Made by a program: the position numbers and the translations under genes. 64,000 nucleotides of DNA, taken from Streptomyces mobaraensis NBRC 13819 = DSM 40847. GTDB taxonomy: Bacteria > Actinomycetota > Actinomycetes > Streptomycetales > Streptomycetaceae. The notes under the pieces were generated by a model. That model was not told where the DNA came from, did not search any database, and worked only from the letters and a program-made list of their open reading frames with translations. Of this stretch, positions 33,652 through 41,805 are shown one piece after another. The number at the start of each line of letters is the position of its first letter. Position 1 is the first letter of the stretch. The DNA lies in the NCBI RefSeq assembly GCF_017916255.1, contig NZ_CP072827.1:4613501-4677500 (forward strand), written 5' to 3'.

Positions 33652-33703
33652 CGCCGGACGGGCTGAATCGTGCGCCCGGGCGCGATATCCAGCCCGTCCG
33701 GCG
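33652..33703. repeat. Long palindrome of the dispersed CCGGACGGGCT type, probable terminator
   Basis: CGCCGGACGGGCTG (33652-33665) pairs perfectly with CAGCCCGTCCGGCG (33690-33703), enclosing the smaller palindrome GCGCCCGGGCGC. Flanking TCCTCGAA and TTGAGGA extend it imperfectly. A relative lies at 48887-48916. It follows the glycosyltransferase operon read on the minus strand, and I recall such elements being dispersed in Streptomyces genomes. Confidence 0.75.
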
Positions 33704-33758
33704 CTTGAGGACAGCACCCGCAGGGCGCTTCGGGGGTGCGGGGGCTCGCCTCCGGTCG

Positions 33759-35114
33759 TCACTTGCGACCCTTCCCGTGCAGCCTCCGCCGCACCGCCCG
33801 GGCCCGGCGCGCCAGCCGGCGGACCGCCGAGTTGCGCGGGAGGAAGGCGAGGCGGGCGGGAAGACCGCCGGGCAGGGCAAGGGCCGTGAGGCGGCGCCGC
33901 TTGAAATAACGGCGAGTACGAGCGGTCAGCTGGTGCGCGAGGTAGCGCTCCGCAGCCGGTCGCAGGTCGGGGCGGATGCGTGGCTGCATCGCGTAACCCA
34001 CGGCCGACAGCAGGGCGTTGAGTTCGGACGCGTCCGGCGGCGCCGCGCCGCCGTCCGCCGCCTCCTCCAGCGCGGGCAGCAGCGCGTCGACGATCGTCAC
34101 CGGCACCCGGTTGCTGTTCTCGTACGGTGAGAGCCGGTCGAGCAGCAGGTCCGTGCCGGTCCGGGCGGCCGGGAGGCCGTAGAAGGCGCGCGCCGTGACG
34201 AGCGCGGTCGAGAAGCAGCCGGCCACCAGGGCGGGCCGCAGCCGCTGGAACAGCGCCTCCGCCAGCGCGGTGCCGTCCAGCACTGTGAGGTGGACGCCGA
34301 GCCGGCCGGCCTCGTCCTCCAGCAGCCGCGACCAGCGGGCGGGGGCCGTCGGGTGCGGTTTGAAGACGACGTCCCGGTGGCCGCGCCCGGCCGCGCCCCG
34401 CAGCATGCGGACGTGCAGCCGCTCCTCTTCCTCGGGCGTGAGGATGCCCAGCGCCGAGAGGTACTGGCCGAGCAGCAGCGCGGCGCCCTCCGGGGCGGGC
34501 GGCAGCGGGGTGGCGTCGGCCAGTTCGGCCAGCACCTTGGTGACGACGTCGCCGGGGACGATCTCCGGTCGGACCCCGAACTCCCGCAGCAGCAGCGGGC
34601 GCAGGCCCGGAACGAGGTCGAGGTGGAGCAGCCGGCGCACCCGGGTGCCGACGAGCGGGTCGAGCTTGTCGCGCGTGGGGCCGTAGCTCATCAGCCCGTC
34701 CGCGTAGACGTCCAGCGGGGCGTCGGGGAAGATCCGGGCGATCGCGAGGGCCGGGTCGACCTGGAGGGACTCGAGGACGAGCGAGACGTCGTCCGTCCCC
34801 AGGTCCCACAGCAGCCGCAGGTGCCGCTCCCACAGCGGGGCGTCATCGGGGCGCGGGGACCAGCCGCCGGGGTGGAGCGGGCTGATCGCGTCGTTCCAGG
34901 AGAGGACGTCGTCGAAGCGGGTGCGCAGCCGGTCGAAGCCGGGCGCCCGGTCGAGGCCGGGGCTGGTCTCGGGGACGGCGGCGTTGTTGGCGACGAGCAG
35001 CAGCCGGCGGCCGGCGGTGGGGAAGAGGCCGGCGTCGAGGGCGGCGGCGAGGGTCGCGGCGCCGTAGAGGGTGGAGGCCAGGAAGATCTGGGCCGTACGC
35101 GGGTGGCCGGGCAT
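33759..35114 (-). CDS. Polysialyltransferase-family glycosyltransferase
   Basis: A 451-residue protein resembling bacterial alpha-2,8-polysialyltransferases (A-2_8-polyST, GT38/GT52 clan). The N-terminus IFLASTLYGAATLAAAL starts a GT-B Rossmann half. The motifs used by these enzymes are present: the DG element in DVYADGLMSYGP, the HP element in VVFKPHPTAP (general CMP-sugar binding), and the Ser-Thr pair in AGCFSTALVTA. The C-terminus is very basic, suiting membrane contact. Its ATG overlaps the upstream GT2 stop in TGATG, so the two are translationally coupled. It probably polymerises or transfers a nonulosonic acid from the CMP-donor made by the neighbouring NeuA-type enzyme. Confidence 0.78.
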   Translation of the reverse strand: MPGHPRTAQIFLASTLYGAATLAAALDAGLFPTAGRRLLLVANNAAVPETSPGLDRAPGFDRLRTRFDDVLSWNDAISPLHPGGWSPRPDDAPLWERHLRLLWDLGTDDVSLVLESLQVDPALAIARIFPDAPLDVYADGLMSYGPTRDKLDPLVGTRVRRLLHLDLVPGLRPLLLREFGVRPEIVPGDVVTKVLAELADATPLPPAPEGAALLLGQYLSALGILTPEEEERLHVRMLRGAAGRGHRDVVFKPHPTAPARWSRLLEDEAGRLGVHLTVLDGTALAEALFQRLRPALVAGCFSTALVTARAFYGLPAARTGTDLLLDRLSPYENSNRVPVTIVDALLPALEEAADGGAAPPDASELNALLSAVGYAMQPRIRPDLRPAAERYLAHQLTARTRRYFKRRRLTALALPGGLPARLAFLPRNSAVRRLARRARAVRRRLHGKGRK

Positions 35115-36109
35115 CAGGTGGGCACCCCCGCGCGGGGCGCGGGGACGGGCCGGCGGCGCAGCCTGCGCAGTCGGCCCGCCCGGTCGGCGTCCATGGCGTT
35201 CAGGGCGTCGTTCAGCAATGCCGGGGGCATCCGTTTCATCGCGGCGGCACTCATCGACCGCAGGGTGCGGGCGACTTCGGGTTCGAAGCGTTCGATGGAA
35301 CCGAGGTGGTGGGAAATGATCGCGCAATAGGTGCGCACGGCTTTCGGCAGCAGCGCGTCGGCGTCGCGGTCCCGGCGTGTTTCGTCGAGCACCTGATCGA
35401 ACGCGCGCAGAAAATCGAGTTGCCGCACATCGCCGATCTGGGTGAGCGAGGAGGTCACTCCGCGGCGGTAGAAGACACCGAGCAGTCCGGTGATCGCGAA
35501 ACTGCGGGCCTCGCGGTGCAGCCGCCAGATCCAGGGCCGGTCCTCGGCGGTGCGCAGGCCGTGCGGGAAATGCAGCAGTCCGTCGTCCAGCAGCCTGCGG
35601 TGGTAGATGCCGGCCCAGGCGTACGGGTAGTCGACGGAGGTGGAGCGGTCGGCGGGGAGTATCGCGTCGCGCGGATCGAGGACGACCCCGCGGCGGCCGT
35701 CCGGGACGCGTTGGAGGGTGCGGTTCCGGCCCGTGCAGCTGACGTGGTCGGTGCGCACGAAATCCACCCCCAGATCCTCGATGACCTGCACCAACCGCGC
35801 GTAGTAGCCGGGTGCGAGCCAGTCGTCGCCGTCCAGGAAGGTCACGTACTCGCCGCGGGCGGCGTCGAGTCCGGTGTTCCGGGCGGTGGCCAGGCCGCCG
35901 TTCCGTTCGTGGCGCTTCAGCACCACCCCGGGGATGTCGTCCCGGGCTCGTTCCAGAAGCGCGGACGTACCGTCGGTCGAACAATCGTCGACGAAAATGA
36001 ATTCGAAATCCTCGCGGGAGTTCGCATTCAGGCTGCGCAGCGCGTCCGAGGCATACGTCTGCACATTGAAGAACGGCACGATGACGGAGAGCTTGACCAC
36101 CCGCGTCAC
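35114..36109 (-). CDS. GT2 family glycosyltransferase
   Basis: A 331-residue GT-A enzyme. The N-terminal LSVIVPFFNVQTYASDALRSL, the nucleotide-binding FVDDCSTDGT, and the metal-binding DxD-equivalent FLDGDDWLAPGYY are all clear. The family's acid region is near AEDRPWIWRLH. The C-terminal 60 residues are helical and basic. There is no signal or transmembrane segment. It forms an operon with the polysialyltransferase-like gene (1-nt overlap) and is divergent from the DUF6716 gene. It probably adds a hexose to the same surface polymer. Confidence 0.88.
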   Translation of the reverse strand: MTRVVKLSVIVPFFNVQTYASDALRSLNANSREDFEFIFVDDCSTDGTSALLERARDDIPGVVLKRHERNGGLATARNTGLDAARGEYVTFLDGDDWLAPGYYARLVQVIEDLGVDFVRTDHVSCTGRNRTLQRVPDGRRGVVLDPRDAILPADRSTSVDYPYAWAGIYHRRLLDDGLLHFPHGLRTAEDRPWIWRLHREARSFAITGLLGVFYRRGVTSSLTQIGDVRQLDFLRAFDQVLDETRRDRDADALLPKAVRTYCAIISHHLGSIERFEPEVARTLRSMSAAAMKRMPPALLNDALNAMDADRAGRLRRLRRRPVPAPRAGVPT

Positions 36110-36287
36110 GTTAGGTGACGCCCCGGCATTCGTTCTGTCCGTCGCCGTAATCCGGGATGAACGAAGTGCGGCGGAACGATGAACCGGGTGCGCGCGTCAA
36201 CCGCTTCGCCGGGTGTCGGTGCGCTGTTTACCGAGTGTTGCGCTCGCGTTGGTCAGCCAAACCGGATCCATTCCTATCGTCGGTTCC

Positions 36288-37643
36288 GTGCCTTCAGCGC
36301 CCTCCGCTCACGCAGCGCCCCCGCATTCCGCTTCCCCGCCGCGCGTCGCCGTGCTCGCGGACTCCGACACCCGGTGGAAATGGGGAGCGCTCACCGCGCA
36401 CCGGCTCGCCCCCGGCGCCGGGCTGGACGGCTTCCTGCTGCGCGGGCGGGCCACTCCCACCCGCCGCCAGCTCACCGAAGTCGGCGTGCGGGCCGACGCG
36501 TTGCGCGAGGTGACGGCCGCCGAGTTCACGGCCGCGGCCGGCCGGCCCCCGTACGACGTCGTGCTCCTCGCCTGTGTCGGCGGCACCGTCCAGGCGATGC
36601 TGCACGCGCTCGCCCGGGCCTGGACCGGCGCCGAGCGGCGGCCGGTCGTCGTGACCGGGTACGTCGGCGTCGTCTACGAAAAGCTTGCCGACGGACTGCT
36701 GTTGCGGCACGGCGCCGACGTCGTCCTCGCCAACTCCCGGCATGACGCGGAGCGTTTCCGCGCGGTCTATGAGGGGGTCGGCGCCCCGGCGGACGGCGTC
36801 ACGGAGTGCGCCCTGCCGTTCCTCGGGGGGCGCCCGTACGAGCCCGCGCCCCGCGAAGTGCGCCCGTACACCGTCGTGTTCGCCGCCCAGCCGTCCGTCC
36901 CGGAGAGCAGGGCGGACCGGTTGTACCTGCTCCGCAGGGCCGCCGGGCACGCCCGCGCGCACCCCGGCCGCGATGTGCTGATCAAGCTGCGCAGCAAGCC
37001 CGGCGAGCACACGACGCACATCGAGGAGCACCCGTACCAGAAGCTCGCCACCCGGCTGCCCGGCGGCCTGCCCGCCAACTGCCGCCTGGTGTACGGCAAC
37101 ATGGGCGCGGTCCTGGACCGCACCGACCTGCTGGTCACCGTCAGCTCCACCGCCGCCCTGGAAGCCCTGCACCGGGCGGTCCCCACGGCCGTCCTCACCG
37201 ACCTCGGCATCCGCGAACGGCTCGGCAACCACCACTTCCTGGGCTCTGGCTGCCTCACCTCCTGGGACCACCTGGACGCCGGACGGCTACCGAAGGCCGA
37301 GCCGGAGTGGCTGGCCCGGCAGGGCGTGGCCGCCGACCGGCCGTACGAGCGGGCGTTCGACGCCGCCCGGCGGCGCGTCGCCGACCTCGTCGCCCGCGAC
37401 CGGCTGCCGCCCCCGAGCCCGTACTACACACCCGAGACGGCCCCCGGCTACCTTCCCGCCGTCCTCGCCCGCCACGGCTTCGCCCCCGACGGGCGCCCGC
37501 TGCCGGGCCGCGCCGCGCCCCCGCCCGGCCGGAGCGCCCTGCGCCGCGCCGGCCGCGACGTCCTGCGCGGGGCGGCCCGCGGGGCGTACCGGCACGGGGT
37601 GCAGCGGGTGGCGCCCGTCATCCGGCGGATGGGAGAGCTGTGA
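36288..37643 (+). CDS. DUF6716 putative glycosyltransferase
   Basis: A 451-residue protein of the GT-B type, matching what I know as the DUF6716 putative glycosyltransferases. Landmarks are RVAVLADSDTRWKWG at the N-terminus, VVVTGYVGVVYEKLADGLLLRHGADVVLANS, DVLIKLRSKPGEHTTHIEEHPYQKLA, and the LVTVSSTAALEALHRAVPTAVLTDLG segment. That last segment resembles the Ser-Thr motif of CMP-sialic-acid-using enzymes. The C-terminus is Arg-rich. The GTG at 36288 is a likelier start than the frame opening at 36213, which lacks conserved sequence. Neither has a good ribosome-binding site. The gene overlaps the next (GTGA), so they form one operon. Confidence 0.75.
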   Translation: MPSAPSAHAAPPHSASPPRVAVLADSDTRWKWGALTAHRLAPGAGLDGFLLRGRATPTRRQLTEVGVRADALREVTAAEFTAAAGRPPYDVVLLACVGGTVQAMLHALARAWTGAERRPVVVTGYVGVVYEKLADGLLLRHGADVVLANSRHDAERFRAVYEGVGAPADGVTECALPFLGGRPYEPAPREVRPYTVVFAAQPSVPESRADRLYLLRRAAGHARAHPGRDVLIKLRSKPGEHTTHIEEHPYQKLATRLPGGLPANCRLVYGNMGAVLDRTDLLVTVSSTAALEALHRAVPTAVLTDLGIRERLGNHHFLGSGCLTSWDHLDAGRLPKAEPEWLARQGVAADRPYERAFDAARRRVADLVARDRLPPPSPYYTPETAPGYLPAVLARHGFAPDGRPLPGRAAPPPGRSALRRAGRDVLRGAARGAYRHGVQRVAPVIRRMGEL

Positions 37644-38887
37644 GCACACCGGCCGGAGCACCCGAACCCGAGGAGTCCCCGATGCCCTCCGTCCTCGCCG
37701 TCGTCCCCGCCCGCGGCGGGTCCAAGGGGGTGCCGGGCAAGAACCTGGCGCCCGTCGGCGGGATACCGCTCGTCGCCCGCGCGGTCCGCGCCTGCCGGGC
37801 CGCCGCGCTCGTCACCGACGTCGTCGTCTCGACCGACGACCCCGCCGTCGCCGCCGCGGCCCGCGCGGCCGGCGCGGAGGTCGTCGAACGGCCCGCGGCG
37901 CTGGCCGGCGACACGGCCACCAGCGAGGCCGCGGTGCTGCACGCCCTGGACGCGTACGAAGCGGAGTCCGGACAGGCGGTGGACACCGTCCTCCTCGTGC
38001 AGTGCACCAGCCCGTTCGTCACCGCAGGCGACATCGACGGCGTCGCCGCGCCCGTCCTGCGGCGGGAGGCGGACTGCGCGGTGACGGTGGCGCCGTTCCA
38101 CGGCTTCCTGTGGCGCGAGGCGCCCGCACCCGCCGGCGCCCGGGGCGTCAACCACGACGCGTCCCACCGCCCCCGCCGCCAGGACCGCCCGCAGGACCTG
38201 CTGGAGACCGGCGCCGCCTACGCCATGCGCGCCGACGGGTTCCGCGCCGCGCGGCACCGCTTCTTCGGCCGCGTCGAACCGGTCCGCACCGACCCCGCGC
38301 GCGTCCTGGAAGTGGACGATCCCGCCGACCTGGCGCGCGCCCGTGCCCTCGCGCCCCTCCTGGACGCGGACGCGCCCGCGCGGCAGCCCGCCACCGGTGG
38401 TTCCGACGGCTTCCCCGGGCGTGCCGACATCGACGCCGTCGTCCTCGACTTCGACGGCACGCAGACCGACGACCGGGTCCTGGTCGACGCCGACGGCCGC
38501 GAGTTCGTCGCCGTGCACCGCGGGGACGGCCTCGGCGTCGCCGCGCTGCGGCGCGCGGGGCTGGCGGTGCTGATCCTCTCCACCGAGGCGAACGGCGTCG
38601 TCGCCGCCCGCGCCCGCAAGCTGCGGGTGCCCGTCGTGCACGGCACCGACCACAAGGACGCCGCGCTCAAGGAGTGGTGCGCGGAGGAGGGCATCGCCCC
38701 CGAGCGCGTGCTGTACGCCGGCAACGACGTCAACGACCTGCCCTGCCTCCGCCTTGTCGGCTGGCCCGTGGCCGTCGCGGACGCCCACCCCGCCGTACGC
38801 GCCGCGGCCCGCGCGGTGACGCGTACGCCCGGGGGAGCGGGCGCGGTCCGCGAGCTGGCGGGACGGATCCTGGGCCCGGAGCTCTGA
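37640..38887 (+). CDS. neuA: Bifunctional CMP-nonulosonate cytidylyltransferase / HAD phosphatase
   Basis: A 415-residue fusion. Residues 16-240 are a NeuA-type cytidylyltransferase: the CTP loop ARGGSKGVPGKN, LLVQCTSPF, and the RPRRQDRPQDLLETGAAYAMR block. Residues 265-415 are a KdsC-like C0/C1-type HAD phosphatase: motif I DFDGTQTD, motif II Ser-Thr in LILSTE, Lys in the DHKD region, and motif IV GNDVNDLPCL. It would dephosphorylate a nonulosonate 9-phosphate and activate the free sugar with CTP. The GTG start overlaps the previous stop (GTGA) behind GGGAGAG. The gene symbol refers to the first domain. Confidence 0.88.
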   Translation: MSTPAGAPEPEESPMPSVLAVVPARGGSKGVPGKNLAPVGGIPLVARAVRACRAAALVTDVVVSTDDPAVAAAARAAGAEVVERPAALAGDTATSEAAVLHALDAYEAESGQAVDTVLLVQCTSPFVTAGDIDGVAAPVLRREADCAVTVAPFHGFLWREAPAPAGARGVNHDASHRPRRQDRPQDLLETGAAYAMRADGFRAARHRFFGRVEPVRTDPARVLEVDDPADLARARALAPLLDADAPARQPATGGSDGFPGRADIDAVVLDFDGTQTDDRVLVDADGREFVAVHRGDGLGVAALRRAGLAVLILSTEANGVVAARARKLRVPVVHGTDHKDAALKEWCAEEGIAPERVLYAGNDVNDLPCLRLVGWPVAVADAHPAVRAAARAVTRTPGGAGAVRELAGRILGPEL

Positions 38888-38984
38888 CCCACGCCGCGAC
38901 GCCCCGCCACCGCCACCCAGTGGATACCCCGCCGAGCACCCGCGCCCCTCGCCGCGAGCAAGCACCCCGGCGCCGACCCTGCCC

Positions 38985-39047
38985 CGACGCCCGACGCCCG
39001 ACGCCCGACGCCCGACGCCCGACGCCCGACGCCCGACGCCCGACGCC
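38985..39047. repeat. Nine perfect 7-bp tandem units in the neuA-neuB gap
   Basis: CGACGCC is repeated nine times without interruption. It lies in a 394-bp gene-free spacer (38888-39281) between the cytidylyltransferase and NeuB genes. The rest of the spacer is C-rich, with no recognisable gene, and ends with the GAAGGA ribosome-binding site of neuB. Confidence 0.9.
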
Positions 39048-39281
39048 ACCGGACAACCCAGCGCTCACCCTGCCCCCGGCCTCTTCCGGACGCCACCCGA
39101 ACACCCCGTACGACCGCGCGGACACCGCACCCGGCACACCCCGTACCGCCCCCAGGAGGTCCGCACTCCGCACCCGTCCCGTACCGCCCGCGGGTCCGTG
39201 CTCGGCGCGGTCCGGACACCACCCGCGGGCCCAGCGCCCAGCGCCCCGCACCACCGTCCCCACACGAAGGAAACCCTCCCC

Positions 39282-40313
39282 ATGGCCTCCACCGCCCCCC
39301 TCACCAGCCCCGCCGCCCGCACCCGTCACCTCGGTGACCGCCCCGTCGGCCCTGGTCACCCCGTCTACATCACCGGCGAGATCGGCATCAACCACAACGG
39401 TGACCTCGGTACCGCGCTCGCCCTCGTCGACGCCGCGGCGGACGCGGGCTGTGACGCGGTCAAGTTCCAGAAGCGGACCCCGGAGGTCTGCACTCCGCGC
39501 AGTCAATGGGAACTCGAACGGGACACCCCCTGGGGCCGGATGACGTACATCGACTACCGCCACCGGGTGGAGTTCGGGGAGGACGAATACCGCAGGATCG
39601 ACGAGCACTGCCGGGAGCGCGGCATCGCCTGGTTCGCCTCGCCGTGGGACGTCGAATCCGTCGCCTTCCTGGAGAAGTTCGACCTCCCGGCGCACAAGGT
39701 CGCCTCCGCCTCGCTCACCGACGACGAACTCCTGCGCACCCTGCGCGCCACGGGCCGCACGATCGTGCTGTCCACCGGGATGTCCACCCCGAAGCAGATC
39801 CGGCACGCGGTCGAGGTGCTGGGCAGCGAGAACATCGTTCTCTGCCACGCCACTTCCACCTACCCGGCGCGGGCGGCCGAGCTCAACCTCCGGGTCATCC
39901 ACACCCTCCAGGCCGAGTACCCCAACGTCCCCATCGGCTACTCCGGTCACGAGACCGGCCTCCAGACCACGCTGGCCGCCGTGGCCCTCGGCGCCGCCTT
40001 CGTCGAGCGGCACATCACCCTCGACCGCGCCATGTGGGGCTCCGATCAGGCCGCCTCCGTCGAACCGGGCGGTCTGCAGCGGCTGGTGCGCGACATCCGG
40101 GTGGTCGAGGAGTCCCTGGGGGACGGAGTGAAGCGGGTGTACGAGAGCGAACTGGCCCCGATGCGGAAGCTCCGACGGGTGCCGGGCGTCGTCGCGCAGG
40201 CGGACGAACGGGCCGAACGAGCCGAACGGGGCGAGCCGGCCGAAGAGGCCGCAGGGGCCCGCGGCAGCGACCGGTCCGACTCCGCCGGTGACCGCGAACC
40301 GGCCGCGGTCTGA
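39282..40313 (+). CDS. neuB: NeuB-family nonulosonic acid synthase
   Basis: A 343-residue enzyme condensing phosphoenolpyruvate with a mannose-type sugar. The TIM-barrel signatures are all present: EIGINHNGDLGTALALVDAAADAGCDAVKFQKR, WFASPWDVESVAFLEKFDLPAHKVASASL, ILSTGMST-like VLSTGMSTPKQIRHAV, LCHATSTYPA, IGYSGHETGLQTT, GAAFVERHITLDRAMWGSDQAASVEP. The barrel ends near residue 300. The usual C-terminal SAF (antifreeze-like) domain is replaced by a charged low-complexity tail (Ala-Glu-Arg repeats). The ATG has GAAGGA 12 nt upstream. It lies downstream of the cytidylyltransferase. No UDP-GlcNAc 2-epimerase gene is nearby, which argues for Kdn rather than Neu5Ac. Confidence 0.9.
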   Translation: MASTAPLTSPAARTRHLGDRPVGPGHPVYITGEIGINHNGDLGTALALVDAAADAGCDAVKFQKRTPEVCTPRSQWELERDTPWGRMTYIDYRHRVEFGEDEYRRIDEHCRERGIAWFASPWDVESVAFLEKFDLPAHKVASASLTDDELLRTLRATGRTIVLSTGMSTPKQIRHAVEVLGSENIVLCHATSTYPARAAELNLRVIHTLQAEYPNVPIGYSGHETGLQTTLAAVALGAAFVERHITLDRAMWGSDQAASVEPGGLQRLVRDIRVVEESLGDGVKRVYESELAPMRKLRRVPGVVAQADERAERAERGEPAEEAAGARGSDRSDSAGDREPAAV

Positions 40314-40326
40314 CGGGCGCCGGCCG

Positions 40327-41673
40327 ATGACCGAACCCGCCGACGACGCGGTGGACCCGGAGCGCCCCCGGCGGCGCGGAGATCCGGCCGGCGAACGGGA
40401 CTCCGGCCCGGCCGAGACCCTGGCCTTCGTCGAGAGCCCCGTCCAGCTCCTCAACGTCCTGGAGTGGGCGCACGCACGCGCGAGTGCGCCTCCCGCGCCG
40501 CCCCCCGCGCCGCCACCGTCCCCCACCGGCCTGCTCAGCGTCGGCGTCCCCCGCCAGACCGACCGCCACACCGCCGACCGCCACACCGCCGACCGGCGCC
40601 CCACCGACGGCACCGACACCACCCCGGGCGCCGACACCACCCCGGGCACCGACACCACCCCCGGCGCCCACAGCACGTACGGCCCGCCCCCCACGCACGA
40701 CACCGTCATCGTCGTCCTCGCCCCCCACGACCCCATGACCCGCGGTCAGCTTCGTCGCATGGCCGAGCTGGCCCGTGCGCAGGGGTACCGGCTGCGCTGG
40801 GAGGAGGCGCGCGGCGGTGCCGGGGCGCCGGTGCAGACGATCGGCGGGCTGGCCGGGCCGCTGCGCGCCGCCCGCCGCGTCGTCATCGGGGACCCGTTCT
40901 CCCGCTATGTGCAGCTGCTGCTGACCCTCACCCGGGCCAGGGAGCTGGTGGTGGTCGACGACGGCACGGCCACCATGGAGTTCGTCGGCCAACTCGCGCG
41001 CGGGGAACGGTTCGTACGCTGGCACCGCTACCGGGGCGGACGGGGTGGATGGGGAGCGCGTGACGTCGTCTTCGCGCCGGTCTCCGCTTCGGCGCGCCGG
41101 ATGCTCACTCCGAACAACCGCCGAAGTGTGGAGTTGTTCACGTCGATGCCGGTCGAACCACCCCCGGGAGTGGCCGTCACGGCCAACGCCTTCGCGTGGA
41201 CCCGCGCGGCCTTCGGCCCGCCGCGCCTCACCCGGAGCACGGACCTGGTGGGAACGTCCCTGGTCGAGACGGGGATCGTGGACGCGGAGCGCTATCTGGA
41301 GGCCGTCACCGCGCTGGCCGGGGAGCACGGCGCCACCCGGTACTTCGCGCATCGCCGCGAGAACACCGACAAGCTGCGCCTCATATCCGGACGGCTCGGC
41401 CTGGAGGTCGTCCGGCCCGAGTTGCCCCTGGAACTGATCGCCCGCCGCGGACCGATAGGGCGCACGGTGCTGAGCTTCCCGTCCACCGTCGTGCACACGC
41501 TGCCGCTCGCGCTGGCGGGCACCGGGGTGACCGTCGCCGTCTGCGACGTCGACCCCGGCTGGCTCACCGCCCACGCCTCGCCGCGCGCCGAGGGCTTCCT
41601 CTCCCGGGTCACCGGCAGCGCCCGCGGTGTGCACCGCCTACCGCGGATGTCCGCCCGGGCGAGTACCACCTGA
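40327..41673 (+). CDS. GT52/polysialyltransferase-like protein with low-complexity insert
   Basis: A 448-residue protein following neuB by 13 bp. The start of a GT-B fold is seen in LAFVESPVQLLNVLEWAH, a segment typical of GT52/GT38 sialyltransferase-like proteins. A Pro/Thr/Asp-rich insert of about 70 residues with TTPGxD repeats interrupts the first Rossmann half. Afterwards come VVVDDGTATMEFVGQL (DDG element), a His in YFAHRRENTDKL, and the Ser-Thr element in LSFPSTVVHTLPLALAG. It is therefore likely a second enzyme using a CMP-activated nonulosonate, though weak conservation leaves this open. The ATG at 40327 is preferred. A GTG at 40288 would overlap neuB. Confidence 0.65.
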   Translation: MTEPADDAVDPERPRRRGDPAGERDSGPAETLAFVESPVQLLNVLEWAHARASAPPAPPPAPPPSPTGLLSVGVPRQTDRHTADRHTADRRPTDGTDTTPGADTTPGTDTTPGAHSTYGPPPTHDTVIVVLAPHDPMTRGQLRRMAELARAQGYRLRWEEARGGAGAPVQTIGGLAGPLRAARRVVIGDPFSRYVQLLLTLTRARELVVVDDGTATMEFVGQLARGERFVRWHRYRGGRGGWGARDVVFAPVSASARRMLTPNNRRSVELFTSMPVEPPPGVAVTANAFAWTRAAFGPPRLTRSTDLVGTSLVETGIVDAERYLEAVTALAGEHGATRYFAHRRENTDKLRLISGRLGLEVVRPELPLELIARRGPIGRTVLSFPSTVVHTLPLALAGTGVTVAVCDVDPGWLTAHASPRAEGFLSRVTGSARGVHRLPRMSARASTT

Positions 41674-41805
41674 CGGTGTCTCGCAAAGGTACGCCGTAAA
41701 TACGGGTCATACCCCCCTCGTGACCCATCCATGCGGCTGAACTTTTCATGATCGGAGGGCAGTTGCCCTGTGAAGGGCTCTACTCTTCAAAGGGTGAATC
41801 ACCTG

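Noticed and set aside
38985..39047. CRISPR-like array
   Set aside because: The units are 7 bp, contiguous and without spacers, and no cas genes are present, so it is a microsatellite.
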